Source: Caldilineaceae bacterium bin5 (GTDB lineage Bacteria > Chloroflexota > Anaerolineae > Caldilineales > Caldilineaceae). Taken from it: a stretch of DNA of 64,000 nt. The DNA lies in the NCBI GenBank assembly GCA_002238445.1, contig MPML01000005.1, positions 62,001 to 126,000 on the forward strand, read 5' to 3'. This document shows, in pieces, positions 28,291 through 37,600 of this stretch. Position 1 is the stretch's first letter. Each line of letters begins with the position of its first letter. A program made the translations under genes and the position numbers. The notes beneath the pieces were generated by a model, which searched no databases, had not been told where the DNA came from, and was given only the letters and a program-made list of their open reading frames with translations.

Positions 28291-28355
28291 TGCCCCCTTG
28301 CTGACTGAATGGAGTGTAGGTGCCATAGTTACACGCATCGCAGGGCAAGGGGGCA
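28291..28355. repeat. Inverted repeat enclosing a 24-bp motif
   Basis: TGCCCCCTTGC (28291-28301) and GCAAGGGGGCA (28345-28355) are perfect 11-bp arms. Inside, 28321-28344 matches 31175-31198 with one mismatch (shared core GCCATAGTTACACGCAT). The second site also lies inside a larger inverted repeat. Confidence 0.65.
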
Positions 28356-28463
28356 TGATGCCCCATCCAGTACGACCTGGGAACGTGTAACCATGGCAGA
28401 GACATTATGGCATGTCTTGCGAGAATACCGAAACGGCAGAAAGGGTGAAAACGGTTTAGGGCA

Positions 28464-30953
28464 TCAGGGGGCGGGATTTTCGCTGGAGTTGCCTTTGGCC
28501 ATGCTGTAGCCGACGCGTGGTTCGGTAAAGATGTAGGTGGGACTTGCTGTGTCTTCGCCCAGTTTGCGGCGAAGAGTTTTGACGGCGGTGCGGAGGGGTC
28601 TCAGGTCGAGCGTTTCTGGCTGACCCCAGAGATGCTGCATGAGATATTGGTAGGTCAGCGTTCTGCCGGCGTTGGCTGAGAGGTGCGAGAGCAGGCGGAA
28701 TTCCAGGGCTGTCAAGCGGAGGGGACGGCCGGCGAGTGTTACGGTGCGTTCGGCAAAGTCGACGGTGAGGTCTTTGCGAATGTAGGGCGTGTTGGGGGGG
28801 AAGACGTCCTGGTTGCGGAGGGCGGCCCTGATCCTGGCAAGCAGTTCAGTTTTTGAGAAGGGTTTGACGACGTAATCGGCGGCTCCCATGTCAAAGGCTT
28901 TGGCGACTACGTCTTCCTGGCCGTAGGCAGAGAGGAAGACGACGGGAACTTTGTCGACATATAAAATATCGGTCATCAGCTCGATGCCGCTATTTCCTGG
29001 CAGCATGAGGTCAAGCAGGACCAGCCGGGGCTTCTTTTCTTCGACAATTCGCAGGGCTTCCCTGGGGTCGGCGGTGACGATGGGTTCATAGCCCGACTTT
29101 GACAGGATGTCGCGGACATATCTGAGGCTCTTGGGGTCGTCGTCTATTACTAGTATACGGTTGCGGTCGCCGCCCTGGTGGGGTTGAGAAGGGGAGGTGC
29201 TTGCTTGCGTGATTGGGGCACCTAACGGGGTTTCTTCGGCGGCAGCAGGCAGCGTGAAAGTAAAGATTGCCCCCTTGCCCGGCCCATCACTTTGGGCCCA
29301 GATGCGACCGCCATGGGCTTCTACAATTCCTTTGCAGATGGCCAGGCCGAGCCCTGGCCCGGGCTCGCCGCTGCCGGCCGGGCCCTTTTTGAATATGCGG
29401 GAGAGGGTCTGGACAGTCAGACCGGCGCCGTCGTCGGCTACTGACACGGCGACGTGGACACCCTGGCGGACGGCGCTGATGCGGATGGCAGAGATTTCGG
29501 GAGAGTGTTTGGCGGCGTTGGAGAGCAGGTTGTCGAGGACCTGGGCAATGCGGCGGCTGTCGCCCATAACCATAGGGAGATCGGGTTGCAAATCGATGTG
29601 CAGGCTGTTGTTTTCGCCTCCGCTGAGGAAGGTACTTCTTGCGTTTTCAACCAGCTCGGTTACTGCGACCGGTTCGGGGAAGATTGACAGCGTTCCTGCA
29701 TCGATGTGGGCGACATCGAGCAGATCGTTGATCAGGGCGCTCATATGGTCGGCCTGGCGATCGATGATGCGGAAGAACTGCACCATTTCGGACGGTCCGA
29801 AAGTCGCGGGCGCGGTCAATACAGTGGCGGCAGATCCTTTGATGGAGGCGAGCGGCACGCGCAGTTCGTGGCTCATCGTGGCGGAGAACTCCGATCTGAG
29901 GCGTTCTATTTCATCAAGCGCGGCCAAGTCCTGCAGGGTCACAACGAAGGATTCGACCTCTTCGCCATGGCCCATTTGGATGGGCGTGGCGTTGATGAGT
30001 GTACGGATCGAGTTTCCGCCGGGAACTCTGATTTCGATCTCCTCGGCGCGTACAGTTTCGCCTGCGCGCAGCGCCTGAGCGACAGAAAAATCCTGCAGGG
30101 AGATTTCGCGTCCGTCTGCCCGGCGAAAGGTGATGAGATTCAGCAGCTGTTGGATGGAAGTATCGGGCGGTCGAAGGGATTGGATTATCCTGGCCGCTTC
30201 CCGGTTGTATGACACTAAGGCACCGGTAGAGGCATTGAGGACGACAACGCCGAATGGTGAGGTGTCAATGAGCGTTTCGAGGCGGGCCCTGGCTTCCTGT
30301 TCGTCCTGGTAGCGTCTGGCGTTGGAGATGACCAGGCCAGCCTGGGCGGCAAACATGACCAGTGTTTCTTCGTCATCGGACGTGAAGTATATGTTTCCCT
30401 TTTCCTTTTCACCGAGAAAGAAGTTGCCCACATTTTCGCCGCGGTTGTGGATGGGCGCCGCCAGGAAGGGGAGGGGTGAAACCACTGCCATGGGGGGGCG
30501 GAAGTCGGGAAGACCGAGCGCGCGAGTGTGACTGTGAAAATCCTTGAGTCGCAGCGGTTCTTGTAATTTGCCAAGATAGTCGAAGAGTCCGAACCCTTCC
30601 TGCCAGCCCCACATTTGTCTGCTCTCTTCGGGGGTCATTCCGGAAGCGAGAAAGTCCTGTATTTCTCCTTCTTGATTGAAGAGGGTAATGACGCCGTATT
30701 TGGCGTTTGTCAGCGATCGGGCGCTGTCCAGGACGCCTTGCAGAACGCTCTCGAAGTCCAGACTGTCGTTGATGCGGCGGCTTGCCTGGCTCAGGCGGGC
30801 AAGGCGGTCTCTCAGTGTTTCGACTTCTTGTTGCAGCTCGTCGACTTGATTCAACAGTTTCCCCTGTAGGCAGACGGCCGGAAAGACGACTGGTACTGTG
30901 CTGACATTAGGCTTGGGGCCCTGAACTCGTTTCCAGAATGGTACAAGGGGCAC
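28464..30953 (-). CDS. Sensor histidine kinase fused to an OmpR-type response regulator
   Basis: One 829-aa chain carries a whole two-component pathway. An N-terminal coiled coil (about 32-60) leads into a GAF domain (about 60-215), a PAS domain (about 222-345), HisKA with the phospho-acceptor His362 (ATMSHELRVPLASIKG), and HATPase_c with N-box QVLDNLLSNAAKHSP, G1 DDGAGL and G2 GPGLGLA. These are followed by a receiver domain (about 599-712; DDD at 604-606, phospho-acceptor Asp648 in LVLLDLMLPG, Lys697 in VVKPFS) and a C-terminal winged helix (about 728-818; LTALEFRLLSHLSANAGRTL, then VKTLRRKLGED). No membrane span is seen, so sensing is probably cytoplasmic. GTG start at 30951-30953 lacks a clear ribosome-binding site, so the true start may be slightly downstream. 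Confidence 0.9.
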   Translation of the reverse strand: MPLVPFWKRVQGPKPNVSTVPVVFPAVCLQGKLLNQVDELQQEVETLRDRLARLSQASRRINDSLDFESVLQGVLDSARSLTNAKYGVITLFNQEGEIQDFLASGMTPEESRQMWGWQEGFGLFDYLGKLQEPLRLKDFHSHTRALGLPDFRPPMAVVSPLPFLAAPIHNRGENVGNFFLGEKEKGNIYFTSDDEETLVMFAAQAGLVISNARRYQDEQEARARLETLIDTSPFGVVVLNASTGALVSYNREAARIIQSLRPPDTSIQQLLNLITFRRADGREISLQDFSVAQALRAGETVRAEEIEIRVPGGNSIRTLINATPIQMGHGEEVESFVVTLQDLAALDEIERLRSEFSATMSHELRVPLASIKGSAATVLTAPATFGPSEMVQFFRIIDRQADHMSALINDLLDVAHIDAGTLSIFPEPVAVTELVENARSTFLSGGENNSLHIDLQPDLPMVMGDSRRIAQVLDNLLSNAAKHSPEISAIRISAVRQGVHVAVSVADDGAGLTVQTLSRIFKKGPAGSGEPGPGLGLAICKGIVEAHGGRIWAQSDGPGKGAIFTFTLPAAAEETPLGAPITQASTSPSQPHQGGDRNRILVIDDDPKSLRYVRDILSKSGYEPIVTADPREALRIVEEKKPRLVLLDLMLPGNSGIELMTDILYVDKVPVVFLSAYGQEDVVAKAFDMGAADYVVKPFSKTELLARIRAALRNQDVFPPNTPYIRKDLTVDFAERTVTLAGRPLRLTALEFRLLSHLSANAGRTLTYQYLMQHLWGQPETLDLRPLRTAVKTLRRKLGEDTASPTYIFTEPRVGYSMAKGNSSENPAP

Positions 30954-30964
30954 CGGTTCAGGCC

Positions 30965-31050
30965 ATTCTCGAGAATTTCATAAAACTTCATCATCAGAGT
31001 GTCATTTCTTCACTTTTTGTTCACACGAATCGTGTATTCTGATGAGAATC
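30965..31050. promoter_or_regulatory. Cluster of palindromes upstream of the kinase-regulator gene
   Basis: Three dyads lie in 86 bp: ATTCTCGAGAAT (30965-30976, perfect), ACACGAATCGTGT (31023-31035, perfect around one centre base) and ATTCTGATGAGAAT (about 31036-31049). The first and third share the half-sites ATTCT and AGAAT. They are candidate operators, possibly for self-control by the fused winged-helix regulator. This is inferred from position only. Confidence 0.35.
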
Positions 31051-31123
31051 CTGCTTTTTACCGTGGGATTCTGAACATCACTTGACTTGCCGGAGTCGAT
31101 TCGGTGAGGAGAGTCAGACGATG

Positions 31124-31279
31124 GGTTCAACGCGCCGACCTTGGCGATAGGTGTTCATCTGGAAATAGTGCCACTGCCATAGTTACACGCATTGCAGGAA
31201 TATGGAGACTAGGTCTGTTCCCGACCAGACCTTAGAGCTCATACTTGATCACCTGTCGCCAAGGTCGGCGCGTCGAACC
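31124..31279. repeat. 156-bp element bounded by 30-bp inverted repeats
   Basis: Arms 31124-31153 and 31250-31279 are complementary over 30 bp with two mismatches (shared core CGCGCCGACCTTGGCGA). Inside are the 24-bp motif also found at 28321-28344 and a small hairpin AGGTCTG/CAGACCT (31211-31232). It has no open frame. It could be a miniature mobile element or encode a strongly folded RNA. I see no clear target-site duplication. Confidence 0.7.
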
Positions 31280-32106
31280 GACAGAATCGAGGGGAAGCCG
31301 GATCTAATGATTCGAATGTTTGCCCTTACAGTCCTGCAGGCCTATTGTCCATAAAGGCAGGAAATTGTCAAGGGGAGCAACGATACGGCTTTGTGTTTAT
31401 TCCAGAGGGACCACACAATTCTGCGGCGAAAGAGTAGGGAGTAGGATTCCGACAGGGAGAGGTGACAGCCACAGTCCAACTTTCGAACTGATTGCCGGTC
31501 GTCCCTAAATTCCTGGAAATGCGTTGGCGACAGCAGTAATCGCCGAGTCGCGGCCCTTGCAGTTCTTCGCTACCTTTTGGGCATGATAGACTTTTGTTGG
31601 GCAGCGACTCGCGAAGACTTTGCGCCCGTTGACTTGAACGGCCGAGCAGCCGGTGTTTTGATCCTGTGCCCTGTCAGGAAAAGGGTGAGGGAGAGCATGG
31701 AGTGTACAAGGAGTTCGAATAGAAAGAGGCAGATTCAGGCGGCCTCGCGGCCCCCTATAAGGAGTGGTTTCCCCAAGGGACTCAGCACCCCGCAGTAAGG
31801 CGTCGACCGGCCATCTTCTGGCCACCCCAGGCGAAAAATCAGTTACGATTCAATCATATTTGCGGAAGAAGAGGCGAGCTGTCGAGGACGTCATTCGCGC
31901 TACCTTGCCTATTGCTTAGCCTGATGACTTCCCATTAGTGTGTTCGAAGCGTTATCCTCTCGTCGTACCCTGCCTCGAAAACGCGAGTTGCGCACTGGCT
32001 GAAAGTTGGGTTATATTCTGGGCGGATGGCCCCGGTATCTGCGATTGCGCCGTCCCTCCTCAGGATCCTCGAACCAAAAATGCCACCTACTTCGGGGGAA
32101 TAACGC
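31280..32106. other. Long non-coding stretch, nothing recognised
   Basis: This is an 827-bp gap upstream of the plus-strand Dpp-type cluster. Open frames are short and lack recognisable domains or good ribosome-binding sites. A weak TATATT (32012-32017) with TTGCGC 18 bp upstream could be the promoter of the gene at 32107. Confidence 0.4.
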
Positions 32107-33771
32107 ATGTCTGCACAAGAGCCGATTTACGTTACAGATTTGGGCCAGAGTCGGCCGCAACTGGCCCTTTCGAGCGAGAGACGGAAATACCACTGGCAGG
32201 TCGTTCCTTACGAAACCGAGAGTTTCTGCGGCAACATGCTCATCGCGGGCCCGGAGACTGAGGCGCCGCCGATAACTGTACCTCTGGGCGTTTCCGGTTG
32301 GCACAGCATCCATATTGGCATGTGGAGCAACTGGACCGACGACCTGGCGCGCGTCAGACTTTCCGGCGACAGTTCATTCTTGAAGATAAACCGCGAGTCC
32401 GAACAGGGAATGTTTGCCGATAACTACTCGCTGGACGAACGCTATTGGAAGACAGCGGATCTTACCGGCCAGGACATCGTTTTCGGTCAACAGTCGGCGG
32501 GTATTTCACAGCCGGCCTATATTGCCTACGTCAAGCTCGTTCCCCTGGATGATGACGAGGTTGCACGGCTGCTGGCTGATCGCGCTGATGGCAGCAACAA
32601 GCGCCTCATCTGTATGAATGACGGGTTCAGCGACTTTGGCCGCTTCCGCCCGACGAGCCGCGAGGAGATTTGGGAGTGGCTTGAGCCGTTCAGAGATACG
32701 GACTTTGGGAAAATGTTCTGGTGTCCTGGCGCCGGGGGTGATGTGCTTACCTATCCCTCCGCAATTGGCAGCTTGACTGGTAGCAAGACGAGCGATTTCC
32801 CCAGGGTTGTTGACCGAAACATTGGGGAGTCGATGCAGATTCTGGCGGGGGCGGGGATCGACTCGATGGAGACGGTGGTGGAGTACGGACATAGTGTTGG
32901 GCTGGAGATTCATGTCAGCCAACGGATGGAGGCTTTTCAGTGTTGTCCTCCCTTTGAAGATTATTTTACCGGCGACTTCTACCGGCAGCACCCGGAGTGG
33001 CGCTGCGTAGACATTGACGGCCGGGAGATCGCGCGGATGAGCTATGCCTTTGCCGGGGTGCGCGACTTGATTCTGGGTGTGTTCCGTGAAGTGGCTACGG
33101 GCTACGACATTGACGGTGTCAACCCGATTTTCAACCGCGGCGCGCCATTTCTGCTCTACGAGGCGCCGCTGGTCGAAGGGTTCCGGCAGGAAACGGGATT
33201 GGAGGCAACGCAGCTGGCTGAGGACGATGAACGGTATTTGCGCTATCGCGCACGTGTGATGACCGAATTCATGGCCGAACTGCGCAGGGAGATGCAGGAA
33301 ATCGGCGCGGAGCGGGGCCGGCCGCTGGAGATTTCGGCACATGTGCTGAACAACGCCGAGACTAATTTGTTCTACGGGCTGGACGTGCCGGCCTGGGTTG
33401 AACAAGGGTTGATCGATAATCTGATATCGTACCCATGGCGCGATGAGGAAATTGACGTCGACTACTTTGCGCAGCTGACCAGAAGTTCGTCTGTCCGATA
33501 CTGTCCAGAGATTATGCCTCGAACGATGCCTCCGGCGACATTCCGGGACCGTGCTCTGGAATACTACGCGGCAGGGGCTGACGGTCTGTGTTTCTGGGAC
33601 ACCAATGGGCGTCATCAGCGGCTGAAGGAATGGAGCATGGTACGCCGCCTGGGGCATCGGGACCAGTTGGACGATATGGATGACGGTGATGGGCGGCTTT
33701 ACCGGACGGTACCTCTGCGTAGCGTAGGCGGTTATGTTCTGGACAAGTACCCGCCACATTGGGCCTATTGA
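32107..33771 (+). CDS. TIM-barrel glycosidase-like protein (GHL10-like), paralogue of 38504-40240
   Basis: The 554-aa protein has two parts. Residues about 1-155 look like a beta-sandwich (PLGVSGWHSIHIGMW, YWKTADLTGQDIVFGQQSAG, AYIAYVKLVPLDDDEV). Residues about 165-500 look like a TIM barrel of the family-10-like glycosyl hydrolase type (LEIHVSQRMEAF, VRDLILGVFREVATGYDIDG, VNPIFNRGAPFLLYE, EISAHVLNN, YYAAGADGLCFWDTNG). No signal peptide is seen. It shares domain order and many motifs with the second copy at 38504. It is the first gene of a Dpp-type ABC cluster, and its stop overlaps the next start (TGATG). Activity is not established. Confidence 0.65.
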   Translation: MSAQEPIYVTDLGQSRPQLALSSERRKYHWQVVPYETESFCGNMLIAGPETEAPPITVPLGVSGWHSIHIGMWSNWTDDLARVRLSGDSSFLKINRESEQGMFADNYSLDERYWKTADLTGQDIVFGQQSAGISQPAYIAYVKLVPLDDDEVARLLADRADGSNKRLICMNDGFSDFGRFRPTSREEIWEWLEPFRDTDFGKMFWCPGAGGDVLTYPSAIGSLTGSKTSDFPRVVDRNIGESMQILAGAGIDSMETVVEYGHSVGLEIHVSQRMEAFQCCPPFEDYFTGDFYRQHPEWRCVDIDGREIARMSYAFAGVRDLILGVFREVATGYDIDGVNPIFNRGAPFLLYEAPLVEGFRQETGLEATQLAEDDERYLRYRARVMTEFMAELRREMQEIGAERGRPLEISAHVLNNAETNLFYGLDVPAWVEQGLIDNLISYPWRDEEIDVDYFAQLTRSSSVRYCPEIMPRTMPPATFRDRALEYYAAGADGLCFWDTNGRHQRLKEWSMVRRLGHRDQLDDMDDGDGRLYRTVPLRSVGGYVLDKYPPHWAY

Positions 33772-34733
33772 TGGCTACTTACATTATCAACAGGTTGCTG
33801 CTGGCAATCCCGTTGATTCTTGGCATTACACTTATCACTTTCAGTTTTATCAGTGTCGCGCCGGGCGACCCTGTGATGGCGATGATCAATCCTGAAGAGG
33901 AGATGTCGGCGGCAAACCTTGACCGGCTCAGGGAAGAGTTGGGGTTAAACAAGCCGATCGTCGTACGCTACGCGATATGGCTGGGGCAGCTGGCGCAGGG
34001 CAATTTCGGTTATTCCTATCATACGGGCGAACCGGTACTGCGCCGGATCGCGGTTCGATTGCCGGCCACGTTGGAATTGATGGGATTTGCGCTGGTTGCC
34101 TCTTCGATATTGGGTATCAGCCTGGGTGTTCTGGCGGCGCTGAAGCAGTATACGATCTGGGATTACGTGCTGACGCTTTTTGCGCTGTTGTCGATTTCGA
34201 TACCTTCCTTCTTTCTGGCCCTGCTTGCACTGTATGTTTTTGCGCTGAAATTGGGCTGGTTTCCCACTTTTGGGATGCAATCGGTTGCTTTTGACGCGCC
34301 GCCTCCGCTGCTGGACAATTTGCACCATCTGGTGCTGCCGGGCGTGATTCTTTCGCTGGATCTGACGGCCGGGCTGACCCGCTATATGCGTTCTGGTATG
34401 CTGGAGGTACTTGGGCAGGAGTATGTGACCACTGCCCGCGCCAAGGGCCTGAAGGAGACCCGCGTCGTCATAGGGCACGCGCTGCGAAACGCCTTACTGC
34501 CGGTCATTACAATAGTAACGCTGCGTCTGCCGATCCTCTTTGGCGGGACTGTCATCATTGAAACCATGTTCCAGTGGCCGGGCATGGGGCGGATGGCGAT
34601 TCAGGCCATCTCCCAGCGGGACTATCCGGTATTAATGGGGCTGACGTTTGTGGCGGCGGTCCTGATCCTTTTCAGCAACCTGGTTGCAGACATTTTGTAT
34701 GCGGTAGCCGATCCGCGTATTCGCCACGAATAG
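33771..34733 (+). CDS. Peptide-type ABC transporter permease, DppB/OppB family
   Basis: The start at ATG 33771 overlaps the preceding stop (TGATG), a coupling signal; the four upstream codons of the open frame are ignored. The 320-aa protein has the DppB N-terminus (YIINRLLLAIPLILGITLIT) and family motifs VAPGDPVMAM, LREELGLNKPIVVRY. The EAA loop is EYVTTARAKGLKETRVVIGH, then ALRNALLPVI. It should pair with the DppC-type permease at 37601-38500, although two genes lie between them. This transporter family takes up peptides but also oligosaccharides, which fits the sugar-related neighbours. Confidence 0.93.
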   Translation: MATYIINRLLLAIPLILGITLITFSFISVAPGDPVMAMINPEEEMSAANLDRLREELGLNKPIVVRYAIWLGQLAQGNFGYSYHTGEPVLRRIAVRLPATLELMGFALVASSILGISLGVLAALKQYTIWDYVLTLFALLSISIPSFFLALLALYVFALKLGWFPTFGMQSVAFDAPPPLLDNLHHLVLPGVILSLDLTAGLTRYMRSGMLEVLGQEYVTTARAKGLKETRVVIGHALRNALLPVITIVTLRLPILFGGTVIIETMFQWPGMGRMAIQAISQRDYPVLMGLTFVAAVLILFSNLVADILYAVADPRIRHE

Positions 34734-34737
34734 GGAT

Positions 34738-35655
34738 ATGTCGATGCGATCTTCACAAGAACTTCGCAGTTTGCTGTCAGGTCCGGTGATGTCGGTACAC
34801 ACGCCGTTCATGCGCGACGGCGCGATCGACTACGACAGTTTACGCGGACTGGTGGATAGGGGCATTGAGGCGGGCAGCACAACGATGCTGCTGACGTATG
34901 GGGACAGTCTTTTCTCCTTGCTGACGGATGATGAAGTGGCGGCAGTTACCAAGGTCGTGGCCGATCAGGCGGCGGGGCGGGCCGCGGTGGTGGCCGCCGA
35001 CCGCATTTGGTGGACGGGCAAGACAGTTGCGTTCGCCCGGTACGCGCGCGATGTTGGGGCCGACATGCTGATGGTATTACCGCCGGACTGGGCCGGTTCC
35101 TGCACAGCGGACAGTTTTGTGGCCCATTATGCAACGGTGGCCGCGGAGATCCCGGTCATGGTTGTGACCAACGTATTCAGCCGCTCGCAGGCCATGGGAT
35201 TGGAGGTGCTGCGGCGGTTGCGTGACGAGACGCCGGGTGTCATTGCGATAAAGGACGACCTGGTGGGCGCCTTTGCGCGGAAGATGGCACTGCTGCTTCA
35301 CGGTCACTGGGCGATCATTTCCGGCGGACAGAAGCAGAATCACTTTGACCTGATTCATTATGGTTGCGACGGTTATCTGTCTACTTTCGTCACTTTTGCA
35401 CCTCAGATCACACAGACGTACTGGCAGGCAGTGCAGACGAAGGATTGGGGTGAGGCCGCACGGATCATACGGGAATACGACATGCCCTATTTTGACTATG
35501 TGCTAAGTGTGAAGGGCGGCTTTGACGCGGCATTGCATGGTACTTATGAACATTTCGGTCTGTCGCAGCGCTGGCGGAGGCCCCCGTACCACTCGCTGAC
35601 GGACGAGCAGATGGAGGAGCTGTCTCAACTGTTCGTAGACTTGAAACTCAGTTAG
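34738..35655 (+). CDS. DapA-family (dihydrodipicolinate synthase-like) aldolase, atypical
   Basis: A 305-aa TIM-barrel protein of the class-I aldolase family. The Schiff-base Lys lies in TPGVIAIKDDLVGAF, and the family's N-terminal VHTPFMRDGAIDYDSLRGLV is clear. Two active-site motifs are altered: the usual GTTGE reads TYGDS, and the Tyr before NxP appears as VVTNVFSR with no Tyr. It therefore probably does not make dihydrodipicolinate and may act on a sugar acid or keto acid. It sits between the two permease genes of a Dpp-type importer, starting 4 bp after the DppB stop. Confidence 0.8.
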   Translation: MSMRSSQELRSLLSGPVMSVHTPFMRDGAIDYDSLRGLVDRGIEAGSTTMLLTYGDSLFSLLTDDEVAAVTKVVADQAAGRAAVVAADRIWWTGKTVAFARYARDVGADMLMVLPPDWAGSCTADSFVAHYATVAAEIPVMVVTNVFSRSQAMGLEVLRRLRDETPGVIAIKDDLVGAFARKMALLLHGHWAIISGGQKQNHFDLIHYGCDGYLSTFVTFAPQITQTYWQAVQTKDWGEAARIIREYDMPYFDYVLSVKGGFDAALHGTYEHFGLSQRWRRPPYHSLTDEQMEELSQLFVDLKLS

Positions 35656-35781
35656 CTGACAGGATGATGTCCAGGAGAGGAGTTGGCGGCGTCAGTAACC
35701 TGACCCTCCAGGATCTCTAATCTCTTCTCCGCTTTCTTAACGGTATCGGTAGCGTTACATTCACTTTCCGGGAGGAAAACT

Positions 35782-37500
35782 ATGCGAAGCAGCAATGTTC
35801 ATGGCGTGAATCGACGTGCGTTTCTCAAGGCAAGCGCGCTGGCGGCCGGCGCAACGGCGCTGGCGGCGTGCGCGCCGGTGGCGACGGATGCAGGAGCGGA
35901 TTCGGAAGCGGCGCCGGCGGAAGAGATGCAAAGAGGCAACCTGATTGGTCTTTACGGGGGCCCGATCAACAGCTTCAACCCTCTGACAGCCGTGCAGGGC
36001 TTTCAGGCGCACTTTTTCCAATGTGTGCTGCCTCCGCTGATCCAACAGAATGTGCCCAAGACCGGCTTTGTGCCGATCATGGCGGAGAGTTGGGAGGTAT
36101 CAGACGACGCAACGCAGTACACTTTCCACATTCATCCGGACGCAAAGTGGCACGACGGCACTGACTTTACGGCCGAGGACGTACTTTACACGTACGAACT
36201 CTACCTGAACCCGGCGACAAAGTCGCGCCAGGTCAGCAACCTGGCCATGATCGAGGGGGCCGAGGCCTACTCGAACGAAGAGGCGGACAGTGTAGCCGGG
36301 ATTACGGTGGTGGATGACAAGACGGTCCAGTTCACTACTGCATACCCGACAGGTCTGTTTCTCTTTCAGGCTACGAATTCGATACTGCCGAAGCATGTAC
36401 TGGGCGAAGTCGCCCCCGACGCGCTGGAGAACCAGTCCTTCTTCTTCGAAGACCCGCTCGGTTCGGGCCCGTTCAAGTTTGTGGAGTACCAGGCCGACCA
36501 GTTCATTCGCCTGGATGCCAATGACGACTGGCACTGGGGCAAGCCCAAACTGGGAAGCTATATCATGCAGATCGTGGCTTCGCCGGACGTGGGACAAATT
36601 GCACTGGAGAGGGGCGAGGCGCACTTCAATGCATGGGGCGGGCTCAACACCGGCTCCAGTGAGGTCGTGCAGTCGTTCATCGACAATTCCGACTTCAAGG
36701 TCGTGGCAACAACGGGTGTCGTATTCACTGCCTATTCGTTCAACTTGAGGCGAGGTTTCTTTGCAGACAAGCGGGTGCGGCAGGCGTGGTTGCATGCGCT
36801 GGACAGGAAGAAGATCATTGAGGTCTTCCAGGGCGGCAACGGCACGATTTACAATTCCCCGCTGATTCACGGCTGGTCGATCCCGGACGATCTCAACCCA
36901 TACGACTACGATGGCGACCTTGCCCGCAGTTTGCTGGAAGATGCAGGGTGGGACTTTGACCAGGAGGTTACGGTCAACCTGATCACTCTGAGGAGTGAGG
37001 AGGCGCGTGCCCAGGTTGCGGCTGAGAAGCAGATGCTCGAGGAGGCCGGATTCAAGATCAAGATCGAGGAGATGGACAGCTCGGTGTGGGTGGAGCGATT
37101 CTACGACACGCACGATTTTGATGCGGTGCGGGTGGGATTCGGTTCCTTCCCCGATCCGGATGGATTTCTCAAGTTCCACCTGACTACGCAGGGCCGCAAC
37201 GCCAACGGCTATTCTGAAGCGATTGGCGGCGACTTTGAGGATATGGTGATCGAGGCAGGTCAGTTGACCGACCAAGCCGCTCGACAGGAGATTTATTTCG
37301 AGCTGCAGAGGACGCTGAACGACAACCCGTCGCATGCGCCGCTGTATGTCGGCAACAATGTCTGGGTCTTCAACGGCGGCGTCAACATACCGGAGATTAC
37401 AGACCAGGGCGTCGTTGGTAGCCTGGCGGATATGTCCAACCCGCTGCCCGCGAAACGGGACTGGTGGACAAACCTGGAGGGCTGGTCGTTCGACGGATAG
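35782..37500 (+). CDS. Peptide/oligosaccharide ABC transporter solute-binding lipoprotein (SBP_bac_5)
   Basis: ATG 35782 follows GGGAGGAAAAC. The 572-aa product has a twin-arginine signal (VNRRAFLKAS), lipobox ALAAC (Cys30), then the family-5 pattern: MAESWEVSDDATQYTFHIHP, WHDGTDFTAEDVLYTYEL, GSGPFKFVEYQ, KRVRQAWLHALDRKKI, PDPDGFLKFHL. It should be anchored outside the membrane and deliver its ligand to the permeases at 33771 and 37601. A strong hairpin follows the stop codon. Confidence 0.92.
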   Translation: MRSSNVHGVNRRAFLKASALAAGATALAACAPVATDAGADSEAAPAEEMQRGNLIGLYGGPINSFNPLTAVQGFQAHFFQCVLPPLIQQNVPKTGFVPIMAESWEVSDDATQYTFHIHPDAKWHDGTDFTAEDVLYTYELYLNPATKSRQVSNLAMIEGAEAYSNEEADSVAGITVVDDKTVQFTTAYPTGLFLFQATNSILPKHVLGEVAPDALENQSFFFEDPLGSGPFKFVEYQADQFIRLDANDDWHWGKPKLGSYIMQIVASPDVGQIALERGEAHFNAWGGLNTGSSEVVQSFIDNSDFKVVATTGVVFTAYSFNLRRGFFADKRVRQAWLHALDRKKIIEVFQGGNGTIYNSPLIHGWSIPDDLNPYDYDGDLARSLLEDAGWDFDQEVTVNLITLRSEEARAQVAAEKQMLEEAGFKIKIEEMDSSVWVERFYDTHDFDAVRVGFGSFPDPDGFLKFHLTTQGRNANGYSEAIGGDFEDMVIEAGQLTDQAARQEIYFELQRTLNDNPSHAPLYVGNNVWVFNGGVNIPEITDQGVVGSLADMSNPLPAKRDWWTNLEGWSFDG

Positions 37501-37514
37501 AAAAGGATCGGAAA

Positions 37515-37551
37515 GAGAGGGGGGAGAATGATGGGCATTCTCCCTCCTCTC
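37515..37551 (+). promoter_or_regulatory. Stem-loop behind the binding-protein gene
   Basis: GAGAGGGGGGAGAAT (37515-37529) pairs with ATTCTCCCTCCTCTC (37537-37551), a 15-bp stem with one G-U pair and a 7-nt loop, 14 nt after the stop codon. It has no uridine tract and lies before the downstream permease gene. Confidence 0.75.
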
Positions 37552-37600
37552 AGGCCAGCTGTAGTCGGAGATGCGACCAGTCTGTAGGTAACGCCGCGCC

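Noticed and set aside
31124..31279. Insertion sequence
   Set aside because: There is no transposase frame and no target-site duplication; at most it is a miniature, non-autonomous element.
31505..31825. 106-aa minus-strand ORF in the gap before the Dpp-type cluster
   Set aside because: Composition is unlike the real genes, there is no start signal or recognisable domain, and the opposite strand is equally open.
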